From positions 186,001-250,000 of the forward strand of contig JBMNIQ010000003.1 in assembly GCA_050951095.1 (NCBI GenBank): a stretch of DNA of 64,000 bases, given 5' to 3'. This document shows, piece after piece, positions 50,555 to 57,919 of this stretch. The stretch comes from UMGS1519 sp050951095. Its GTDB lineage: Bacteria; Actinomycetota; Coriobacteriia; Coriobacteriales; Eggerthellaceae. Position numbers and translations under genes: made by a program. The notes under the pieces were generated by a model. The model was not told the origin of the DNA and searched no databases. It worked only from the letters and a program-made list of their open reading frames with translations. The stretch's first letter is position 1. The number at the start of each line of letters is the position of its first letter.

Positions 50555-51949
50555 GTGGCGAAAACACGGGAAAGATTCTCGAGCAATCTGGGCTTTTTGC
50601 TGGTAAGCGCCGGATGCGCGGTGGGTCTGGGCAACGTCTGGCGGTTTCCGTACATCACCGGAGAATACGGCGGCGGCGCGTTCATCATCATGTACGTGGT
50701 GTTCCTGCTCATCTTCGGCCTGCCCATCCTGACCATGGAATTCTCCGTGGGGCGTGCCAGCCAACGCTCCATCGGCCGCGCGTTCGACGAGCTGGAGCCA
50801 GCCGGATCGCATTGGCATCGCTACAAGTGGGTCGGCCTTCTGGGCAACCTGCTGCTGATGATATTCTACACCACCGTTGCCGGCTGGATGTTCGCATACT
50901 TCTTCAAGATGGCATTCGGCGAGTTCAACGGCCTGTCCGTGGATCAGACGGGCGCCGTGTTCACAAACCTGCTGGCCGACCCGGTGCAGCTTGCCGCCTG
51001 GATGATCGTGGTCTGCGTGCTGGGCATGCTGGTGTGCGCCATGGGCGTGCAGAACGGCGTGGAGCGCGTGACGAAGGTCATGATGTCGGCGCTGTTCGTG
51101 ATTCTGGCGGTGCTGTGCGTGCGCTCTGTGACGCTGGACAACGCCTCCGCGGGCCTGGCGTTCTATCTGATGCCCGATTTCTCGCGTATGTTCGGCGACG
51201 GCATCTGGAGCTTCGGCCAGGCCGTGTATGCCGCCATGGGCCAGTCGTTCTTCACGCTGTCCCTGGGCATCGGCGCCATGGCCATCTTCGGCAGCTACCT
51301 GGACAAGGAGCGCCGCATGTTCGGCGAGGCGCTTTCCGTGGGCGCGCTGGACACGCTGGTGGCGTTCATGGCGGGCCTGGTCATCTTCCCGGCGTGCTTC
51401 TCGTTCGGCGTGGACCCCGGCCAGGGACCCAGCCTGGTGTTCGTCACGCTGCCGAACGTGTTCCAGCAGATGTGGGCCGGACAGCTGTGGGGCAGCCTGT
51501 TCTTCCTGTTCATGGGCTTCGCCGCGCTGTCCACCATCATCGCCGTGTTCGAGAACATCCTGCGCATCTCCATGGACAACTGGGACTGGACGCGCCGCAA
51601 GGCGGTCACGGTGTGGCTGCCCAGCATCATCGTGCTGTCGCTGCCGTGCCTGCTGGGCTTCAACGTGCTGTCCGGCGTCACCGTTCCCGCCATCGGCGAC
51701 ATCCAGTCGTTCGAGGACTTCCTGGTGTCGAACAACGTGCTGCCGCTGGGCAGCCTGCTGTTCGTGCTGTTCTGCACCGGCAAGCGCGGGTGGGGCTGGG
51801 ATAACTTCCTGGCGGAGGCGAACGCGGGCACCGGAGTCCGGTTCCCGCGCTGGCTGTACGGTTGGGCGAAGTACGGCATTCCCACGCTGGTGCTGGTCGT
51901 GTTCGTCATGGGCTATGCGCCGCTCATCCGCGCCTGGTTGGGCATGTGA
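50555..51949 (+). CDS. Neurotransmitter:sodium symporter (NSS) family transporter
   Basis: The 464-residue membrane protein begins SNLGFLLVSAGCAVGLGNVW and continues FPYITGEYGGGAFIIMYVVF, the NSS substrate and sodium site of helix 1 and helix 2. About eleven to twelve helices are visible. Family members import amino acids or related amines with sodium; the substrate is unknown. I use GTG 50555 because GGGGAGAGG lies about 10 bases upstream. It is divergent from hemH with only 61 bases between. Confidence 0.94.
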   Translation: MAKTRERFSSNLGFLLVSAGCAVGLGNVWRFPYITGEYGGGAFIIMYVVFLLIFGLPILTMEFSVGRASQRSIGRAFDELEPAGSHWHRYKWVGLLGNLLLMIFYTTVAGWMFAYFFKMAFGEFNGLSVDQTGAVFTNLLADPVQLAAWMIVVCVLGMLVCAMGVQNGVERVTKVMMSALFVILAVLCVRSVTLDNASAGLAFYLMPDFSRMFGDGIWSFGQAVYAAMGQSFFTLSLGIGAMAIFGSYLDKERRMFGEALSVGALDTLVAFMAGLVIFPACFSFGVDPGQGPSLVFVTLPNVFQQMWAGQLWGSLFFLFMGFAALSTIIAVFENILRISMDNWDWTRRKAVTVWLPSIIVLSLPCLLGFNVLSGVTVPAIGDIQSFEDFLVSNNVLPLGSLLFVLFCTGKRGWGWDNFLAEANAGTGVRFPRWLYGWAKYGIPTLVLVVFVMGYAPLIRAWLGM

Positions 51950-52400
51950 CGCACTCTGCGCCTATGCGTATGAGCGCCTGCACGTCTGAATGCCCGCGTG
52001 ACCGGTGTTCGGCCGCGGCTGGTGACCGCGGTGCAAGCCGTTGCGCCGCCTTCCGCATCCGAGGTGCTTCGGGCCCGGTCATTCCTTCTTGCCGCGCTTC
52101 ATACGGTAGACAGGGCTTTCGCATCCGATACGCTTCGGGCACGGTCGTCCCTGATCTTCGCAGGCAAACCGCACCAAGATGGCGGGACTATGACGTTACG
52201 GTACCGATTCTTGCACTGTTCCCGCGCGCTACTATAATCGCTAGTTAGCACTCGAAGGGTGAGACTGCTAATTTCGGGAACGGGCCTCGCAACAGCGCGT
52301 TGCATGCCTCCCGCCTTCCTGAAAACGCGCAGTCGCTCATACCCGCTGCACACACGCGCGCCGCGCGCCGGCACAGTGCCGCGCGGCTTGAAGGGAAAGG
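51950..52400. other. Intergenic region before htpG, with 26-bp direct repeats
   Basis: This 451-bp region has no credible gene. Two 26-bp direct repeats (52055-52080 and 52121-52146, four mismatches, starting GCATCCGA) lie upstream of the htpG promoter. The promoter and CIRCE are at 52211-52271. The leader between CIRCE and ATG is about 130 bases long. Confidence 0.75.
52211..52271 (+). promoter_or_regulatory. htpG promoter overlapped by a CIRCE (HrcA) operator
   Basis: TTGCAC (52211-52216) and TATAAT (52233-52238) are 16 bp apart. CIRCE follows at 52245-52271: TTAGCACTC, nine bases, GACTGCTAA. The left arm matches the consensus fully and the right arm has one mismatch (GAGTGCTAA expected). 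The operator covers the likely transcription start, so the repressor HrcA should block htpG until heat stress. Confidence 0.9.
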
Positions 52401-54320
52401 ATGCCTGCCTCTATGAGGAAATTCAAGACGGAGAGCAAGAAGCTGCTCGACCTGATGATCAACTCCATCTACACGAACCGCGAGATCTTTCTGCGCGAGC
52501 TGATCTCGAACGCGTCCGACGCCGAGGACAAGCTGTACTTCAAGAGCCTGACGGACCACAGCATCCAGCTGGGCAAGGACGAGCTGAAGATCCGCGTCTC
52601 GTTCGACAAGGACGCCCGCACCATCACGGTGTCCGACAACGGCATCGGCATGAACGCCGACGACCTGGAGAAGAACCTGGGCACCATCGCCCATTCCGAC
52701 AGCCTGGAGTTCAAGGAGGCCGAAGAGGCCGCGAAGAGCGATGACGTCGACATCATCGGCCAGTTCGGCGTGGGCTTCTACTCCGCGTTCATGATCGCCA
52801 GCAAGGTGAAGGTGATCACGCGCCGTTACGACAGCGACCAGGCCTACGAGTGGGAGAGCGACGGCGTCGAGGGCTACACCATCACGGAGACGCAGAAGGA
52901 CTCGCGCGGCACGGACATCATCCTGACCGTGAAGGAGGGCACGGAGGAGGACGGCTACGACGACTTCCTGGACGAGACGTGCCTGCAGATGCTGATCAAG
53001 CGCTACAGCAACTACGTGCGCTATCCCATTGTCATGGACGTCACGGTGCACCGTCCGCTGCCGAAGCCGGAGGACGCCGGCGACGACTACCAGGTGCAGT
53101 ACGAGGACGTGGTGGAAGAGCAGACCATCAACTCCATGGTGCCCATCTGGAAGAAGCGCAAGTCCGAGGTCACGGACGAGGAGTACCACGAGTTCTACAA
53201 GACGCAGTTCCACGATTTCGCGGACCCGCAGCGCGTCATCAGCTTCCATGCCGAGGGCGCCATCTCGTACGACGTGCTGCTGTTCATCCCCAGCCACGCG
53301 CAGTACGACCTGTACAGCCGCGACTTCAAGAAGGGCCTGCAGCTGTACAGCTCGAACGTGCTGATCATGGACAAGTGCGAGGAGCTGTTGCCCGACTGCT
53401 TCAACTTCATCGTGGGCGTGGTGGACAGCCAGGACCTGCACCTGAACATCTCGCGCGAGACGCTGCAGCAGAACCGCGAGCTGCGCGCCATCGCGAACCG
53501 CATCGAGAAGAAGATCAAGCAGGAGCTTGTGAAGATGCGCGACAAGGAGCGCGACGAGTACGAGAAGTTCTGGAACAACTTCGGCCGCAGCCTGAAGTAC
53601 GGCCTGTACATGAGCTACGGCATGCGCAAGGACCTGCTTGCCGACCTGCTCATGTTCCATTCCGCGAAGCAGAAGAAGCTCATCACGTTGGACGACTACC
53701 TGGCGGATGCCGGCGAGGACGCGAAGGGCATCTTCTACGCCATGGGCGACTCCGTGGACCGCATGGGCAAGATGCCGCTGGTGCGCGGCGTGCTGGACCG
53801 CGGCTGCGACGTGCTGCTGTGCCATGACGAGATGGACGAGTTCTGCTTCCAGAGCATCGGCAGCTACCAGGACAAGGAGTTCAAGAACGTGGCCGGCGGC
53901 GACTTGGGCCTGGATTCCGAATCCGACAAGGCGGCGGCGGACGCGGCGAACGAGGCGAACAAGGACCTGCTGGACGCCATGAAGGAGGCGCTGGGCGACC
54001 GCGTGACGAAGGTTGTGGCCTCCAGCCGCCTGGGCGATGCCGCGGCGGCCGTGACGGCGGAAGGCTACGTGTCGCTGGAGATGGAGCGCGTCATGGCGAA
54101 CATGCCGGGCGCCGACCAGAGCCTGAAGAGCGAACGCGTGCTGGAGATCAACCCCGAGCATCCCGTGTTCGCCACGCTGAAGGCCGCCCAGGAGGCCGGC
54201 GACACCGACAAGGTGAAGGACTACACGGACATCTTGTACGACCAGGCGCTGCTGGTGGAGGGCCTGCCCATCGACGATCCCGCGGATTACGCGGAGCGGG
54301 TTATCAGCCTGATGAAATAA
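52401..54320 (+). CDS. htpG: Molecular chaperone HtpG (Hsp90)
   Basis: The 639-residue ATP-dependent chaperone has the GHKL nucleotide-binding site: FLRELISNASDAEDKLYF, then ITVSDNGIGMNADDLEKNLG and GQFGVGFYSAFMIA. Middle-domain and C-terminal regions are complete (DSQDLHLNISRETLQQNREL). AAGGGA lies 4-5 bases before ATG 52401; ATG 52413 is an in-frame alternative nearer to the usual MRKFKTES start. The CIRCE operator upstream predicts heat-shock control by HrcA. Confidence 0.96.
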   Translation: MPASMRKFKTESKKLLDLMINSIYTNREIFLRELISNASDAEDKLYFKSLTDHSIQLGKDELKIRVSFDKDARTITVSDNGIGMNADDLEKNLGTIAHSDSLEFKEAEEAAKSDDVDIIGQFGVGFYSAFMIASKVKVITRRYDSDQAYEWESDGVEGYTITETQKDSRGTDIILTVKEGTEEDGYDDFLDETCLQMLIKRYSNYVRYPIVMDVTVHRPLPKPEDAGDDYQVQYEDVVEEQTINSMVPIWKKRKSEVTDEEYHEFYKTQFHDFADPQRVISFHAEGAISYDVLLFIPSHAQYDLYSRDFKKGLQLYSSNVLIMDKCEELLPDCFNFIVGVVDSQDLHLNISRETLQQNRELRAIANRIEKKIKQELVKMRDKERDEYEKFWNNFGRSLKYGLYMSYGMRKDLLADLLMFHSAKQKKLITLDDYLADAGEDAKGIFYAMGDSVDRMGKMPLVRGVLDRGCDVLLCHDEMDEFCFQSIGSYQDKEFKNVAGGDLGLDSESDKAAADAANEANKDLLDAMKEALGDRVTKVVASSRLGDAAAAVTAEGYVSLEMERVMANMPGADQSLKSERVLEINPEHPVFATLKAAQEAGDTDKVKDYTDILYDQALLVEGLPIDDPADYAERVISLMK

Positions 54321-54396
54321 CACGCGCCCGGTGCGCTGCTGAAAGCGGAAAACCAGGCACGGTGCGCCGTTCGCGGCGCTCGGCATAGCGAAGCGC

Positions 54397-54424
54397 TTGC
54401 GCGGTCATTCGCTCCCATTAGAAT
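54397..54424 (+). promoter_or_regulatory. Candidate promoter of mrp
   Basis: TTGCGC (54397-54402) and TAGAAT (54419-54424) are 16 bp apart, 61 bases before the mrp start. It resembles the htpG promoter in its -35 box. Confidence 0.6.
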
Positions 54425-54485
54425 GGAGGCAAATCGCGCGAGCGCTTCTTTGCGTTTCGACCCAATCTGCAGGTAAGGAGACATC

Positions 54486-55310
54486 ATGGCAGAAAGCGAA
54501 GCCCCCCAGTCGGCCCCGCAGCCGAATCCGGAATTCGACCCCCGCATCCCGCCGAAGGAGAAGCCCAACGAGGGCTCCAGCATCGGAAAGGTCATCGCCG
54601 TCATCTCCGGCAAGGGCGGCGTGGGCAAATCCACCGTCACGGGCCTGCTGGCCTCCGCTGTTGCGCGCACCGGCGCTGCGGTGGGCATCATGGATTCCGA
54701 CATCACCGGCCCGTCCATGCCGAAGGCGTTCGGCGTCAGCGAGCGCCTGTCCACGGACGGCCAGGCCATGATTCCGTCTGTGACGCCGGAGGGCATCAAG
54801 ATGGTGTCCACGAACCTGATCCTGGAGCGCGACGACCTGCCCGTGGTGTGGCGCGGCCCCATCCTGTCGAACGTCGTGCGCCAGTTCTTCAGCGAGACGA
54901 ACTGGGGCCATCTGGACTACCTGTTCGTGGACATGCCCCCGGGAACGGCCGACGTCACGCTGACGGCGTTCCAGGCGCTGCCCATCGACGGCGTGGTGGT
55001 GGTCACGTCGCCGCAGGACCTGGTGGAGATGATCGTTGACAAGGCCGTGAACATGGCGCGCGAGATGAACGTGCCCATCATCGGCATCGTGGAGAACATG
55101 GCCGCCTACACGTGCCCGGACTGCGGCAAGACGCAGTACCTGTTCGGCAAGCCGAAGGGCGCGGAGCTGGCGAAGAAGCGGGGCATTCCCTCGTATGCCA
55201 TTCTGCCCATCGACCCGCACGTGGCGGAGTTGGAAGACGCCGGCCGCATCTACGATGCGAACGAGGACGAGGCGCTGGCACCCGTGCTGGACTTCATCCT
55301 GGAGCGCTAG
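54486..55310 (+). CDS. mrp: Mrp/NBP35-family P-loop ATPase
   Basis: The 274-residue protein has the deviant Walker A SGKGGVGKST at residues 41-50. MDSDITGPSMPKAFG and YLFVDMPPGTADVTLT follow. The paired cysteines in YTCPDCGKTQ fit the metal-cluster site of ApbC/Nbp35-type scaffolds, which assemble or carry [4Fe-4S] clusters. The N-terminal DUF59 domain of many Mrp proteins is absent. AAGGAGA precedes the ATG. A small acidic ORF follows after 6 bases. Confidence 0.93.
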   Translation: MAESEAPQSAPQPNPEFDPRIPPKEKPNEGSSIGKVIAVISGKGGVGKSTVTGLLASAVARTGAAVGIMDSDITGPSMPKAFGVSERLSTDGQAMIPSVTPEGIKMVSTNLILERDDLPVVWRGPILSNVVRQFFSETNWGHLDYLFVDMPPGTADVTLTAFQALPIDGVVVVTSPQDLVEMIVDKAVNMAREMNVPIIGIVENMAAYTCPDCGKTQYLFGKPKGAELAKKRGIPSYAILPIDPHVAELEDAGRIYDANEDEALAPVLDFILER

Positions 55311-55316
55311 CCGGCC

Positions 55317-55634
55317 ATGTCCGAGTGGAAGGAACGGCCCGAATACACGCCGGTGCCCCCAGCGGTGCCGGCGCGCGGTATGGAATCCGCTTCGGCAGAC
55401 GCCCCTGCCGCCGGGATCGCGGCGCAGGGGACCGCCGATGCCGACGATGAGGACGGCCTGCGGATGTTCTCCGCACCCGAAGGGGGGCATGCCGAACGGG
55501 ACGAAGCGCCCGCCGCGCCGTCCGGTGCGCCGGTCCGGGCGATCAACGAGGACGACGACGGGTACGACCCGTATTCCGACTGGCACGACCAGGGGCCGTC
55601 GGCGCCGCTGTTCGAACGAGACCCGTGGGAATAG
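55317..55634 (+). CDS. Small acidic disordered protein downstream of mrp, unknown function
   Basis: The 105-residue ORF starts 6 bases after the mrp stop. It is rich in Ala, Asp, Glu and Pro with aromatic patches near the end (DGYDPYSDWHDQG, FERDPWE), suggesting a disordered protein with short binding motifs. It has no signal peptide, membrane helix or known domain. Ribosome-site support is weak (GGAG in the mrp C-terminus). Position and the ordered C-terminal motif make it more likely real than not. Confidence 0.55.
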   Translation: MSEWKERPEYTPVPPAVPARGMESASADAPAAGIAAQGTADADDEDGLRMFSAPEGGHAERDEAPAAPSGAPVRAINEDDDGYDPYSDWHDQGPSAPLFERDPWE

Positions 55635-55762
55635 CCTGCGCGTGCGGCCGCGCCGGGCGGCCTTGCGCTGCGCGCTGCGGCGGATGGCCTGCTGCAAAGC
55701 GCGGCGGCGCGTTGCGCGAATCATGGCGAACGTGTGAACGAAAAACTTTTTCGATTCACCCC

Positions 55763-55791
55763 TTGACGGGATTCGCGTACACCGATATATT
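55763..55791 (+). promoter_or_regulatory. Promoter of tRNA-Ala
   Basis: TTGACG (55763-55768) and TATATT (55786-55791) are exactly 17 bp apart and end 16 bases before the mature tRNA. Confidence 0.85.
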
Positions 55792-55807
55792 CTTTCTTGC
55801 ACTTTTC

Positions 55808-55883
55808 GGGGCCTTAGCTCAGCTGGGAGAGCGCATGGCTGGCAGCCATGAGGTCAGGGGTTCGAACCCCCTAGGCTCCACCA
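55808..55883 (+). tRNA. tRNA-Ala (anticodon GGC)
   Basis: The 76-base cloverleaf has acceptor stem GGGGCCT/AGGCTCC (one G-U pair) and D arm GCTCAGCTGGGAGAGC. Anticodon stem CATGG/CCATG closes loop CTGGCAG (anticodon GGC). The T arm is CAGGGGTTCGAACCCCCT-like, and CCA is encoded. Confidence 0.97.
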
Positions 55884-55890
55884 CGTATTC

Positions 55891-55919
55891 AAGCCAGGAT
55901 TTCGGTCCTGGCTTTTTTG
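55891..55919 (+). terminator. Rho-independent terminator after tRNA-Ala
   Basis: A 9-bp stem (AAGCCAGGA/TCCTGGCTT, loop TTTCGG) is followed by a T run. Confidence 0.92.
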
Positions 55920-55993
55920 TTGCGCGCACGAGCGCTTTGCGGCTGCATACCACGCGCCCGCACCGGCGTCTGCGCCGAGCGAAGGAGATCCGC

Positions 55994-56455
55994 ATGGCCG
56001 TCAAGCTATACCATTTCACCAGCAAGCGCCACTTCCGGGAGATTCTGGAGAGCGGCTGCCTGAAGGTGAGTCCCAGCAACCTGGTGAAGCCGAAGAACCT
56101 GCATTTCGACAAGACGCTGGACCGCTGGGACTGGGATACGTACGACTACAAGCCCGTCGTGTGGCTGACGGAGTCGCCCACGGCGCGCGACGAGGTCATG
56201 CAGGCCACCGGCAAGGAGGGCTCGGGCGAGCGCAAGGACGAGGTGCGCATCGCCGTGGAGAAGACGCCGGCCATGCAGAAATGGACGAAGTGGGCCGAGG
56301 CGAACGGCATCGACCGCAAGTGGTTCAAGGACATGAAGCGCGCCAGCAAGGACCATCAGTCCTGGTACGTGTCCGAGGACCCCATCCCCGTCGAGGACTT
56401 CGCCGCAGTGGAGGTCGACGGCGAGCCCTTCCATGCAGACGGGTACCGCTGGTAG
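55994..56455 (+). CDS. Small protein with ART-like YHFTS motif, function unknown
   Basis: The 153-residue protein starts at ATG 55994 with GAAGGAG upstream. Its N-terminus KLYHFTSKRHFREILESG followed by LKVSPSNLV resembles the first motif of small ADP-ribosyltransferase-fold proteins found in phages and toxin systems. The middle contains VVWLTESPTARDE and the end SWYVSEDPIPVEDFAAVEV, also seen in such proteins. No antitoxin-like partner is adjacent. It sits just after a tRNA, a common insertion point, but base composition is like the host. The family assignment is inference. Confidence 0.6.
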   Translation: MAVKLYHFTSKRHFREILESGCLKVSPSNLVKPKNLHFDKTLDRWDWDTYDYKPVVWLTESPTARDEVMQATGKEGSGERKDEVRIAVEKTPAMQKWTKWAEANGIDRKWFKDMKRASKDHQSWYVSEDPIPVEDFAAVEVDGEPFHADGYRW

Positions 56456-56606
56456 CCTGCCCGCCCTGCGGGGCCGCCCGCTGCCTTCCCGCCGCCTCCG
56501 CAGGGGAAGGGGACGGGTGTTGCTATACTCGTGAACGACGAATGAGACCGCTGCGCGCCCGCCATGCCGAACGGGGCGCCCGCAGCTGCCGGAAACGGAG
56601 GAGCGC

Positions 56607-57683
56607 ATGAAGACCGACAAGAGCAAGGCCAGTGAGAGCCGCTATCTGATCTCCGTCGAGGTCGACCCCGGGGAAACGGATGCCGCCATCCGCGAGGGCG
56701 TGCCGGTGTTCCTGGACCGGGTGCACGCCTCTCAGCTGGCAGAGGGCGAGGACCTGCACGAGGGCCTGGTGAAGCGCTTCGGCGAAGAGCGCGCCGACCA
56801 GGCGCTGTCCGATGCCGTGATGAATTACCTGCTGCCGGTTGCGTTGCGCGACCTGGGGCTGGAGCCCGCATGCTCGCCCGTTCCCGTAGGGGAGCCCGTG
56901 CCCCATGCCGGGGAGCCGTTCTCGTTCCAGGCGAACGTGTACGTGCTGCCCCCGATGGAGCTGGACGACTACGAGACGCCCGTTGCCGTTTCCGTCGAGC
57001 GCAGCTACACCACGGAAAGCGAGATCGACGAGCAGCTGCTGGCGCTGGCCGCGCATTTCTCGACGGTGGGGGAAAGCGAGCTGACGGGGAACCAGGTGCG
57101 TACCATGCCCACCATCGATGACGAGTGGGTGGCCACGGTCTACCCGGTGCCCGGCATCAACACCGTGGAGGACCTGCGGGCGCAGCTGCGTCACCGCCTG
57201 GACACGTACAAGGAGAGCGATTTCGAGAACCGCAAGGTGAATGCTGCCGTGGCCGCGCTTGCGCAGCGCCTGGAGGGGGAGGCGCCGCAGGAGATCGTCG
57301 ACATCATCGCGAAGGACATGATCGCGGACGTGGAGGAAGAGGTCCTGGCCGAGCAGGGCAAGGTGCTCGACACGGTGCTGAAGGAGCAGAAGATCAAGCG
57401 CGAGGACTTCGATCGCGCCATGTACGACCGCGCGCGCGATTCCGTGCTGGAGGCCCTGACCATGGATGCCGTGTTCCGCCACGAGAACATGGAGGTCACG
57501 GACGCGGATATCGACGACGCCATCCAGCGCATCTCCGCGAATGCCGGCGACGAGGCGTCTGTGATGCAGGCGCAGGCGAACCTGCGCGAGATGGGCCGCA
57601 CGCCCGAGCTGGTGGAGGTTGCGCGCCGCCTCAAGGCCGGGCAGTGGATCGCCGATCATGCCCAGGTCACCGTGGAGGTGTAG
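56607..57683 (+). CDS. Trigger-factor-like chaperone lacking the PPIase domain
   Basis: The 358-residue protein has the N-terminal trigger-factor fold (residues about 12-150; LHEGLVKRFGEERADQALSD, SFQANVYVLPPMELDDYE). The C-terminal chaperone arm follows (NTVEDLRAQLRHRLDTYKES, then EGEAPQEIVDIIAKDMIADV). The FKBP-type PPIase domain that normally lies between them is missing. The ribosome-docking loop GFRKGK is also not recognisable. It probably is a free or substrate-specific chaperone, not the housekeeping trigger factor. GGAGGAG precedes the ATG. Confidence 0.82.
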   Translation: MKTDKSKASESRYLISVEVDPGETDAAIREGVPVFLDRVHASQLAEGEDLHEGLVKRFGEERADQALSDAVMNYLLPVALRDLGLEPACSPVPVGEPVPHAGEPFSFQANVYVLPPMELDDYETPVAVSVERSYTTESEIDEQLLALAAHFSTVGESELTGNQVRTMPTIDDEWVATVYPVPGINTVEDLRAQLRHRLDTYKESDFENRKVNAAVAALAQRLEGEAPQEIVDIIAKDMIADVEEEVLAEQGKVLDTVLKEQKIKREDFDRAMYDRARDSVLEALTMDAVFRHENMEVTDADIDDAIQRISANAGDEASVMQAQANLREMGRTPELVEVARRLKAGQWIADHAQVTVEV

Positions 57684-57919
57684 CGCCCGTTTCCCCCTTG
57701 TTCCTCTCGCACGTGCCGCGGTTCCGTCCGCAGCTGCACGCCCATGCGCCGGCGCCGGTCCTTCCCGCGCCGGCTTTTCATTTCGCGCAGCCCCTGCCAT
57801 GCGGCGGAATTCCCCGCATGGTGTGCGTTTTTCGCTAAACTGGAACCATACGCGTTGGGTTTTCGGTTCGGGGCGGCATGCCCTCCAGTGAATGAGCGCA
57901 TGCAGCCCTTTGAGGAAAG

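Noticed and set aside
55884..56606. Integrated element at tRNA-Ala
   Set aside because: No integrase, no repeat of the tRNA 3' end and no change in base composition; only one small gene of uncertain origin is present.
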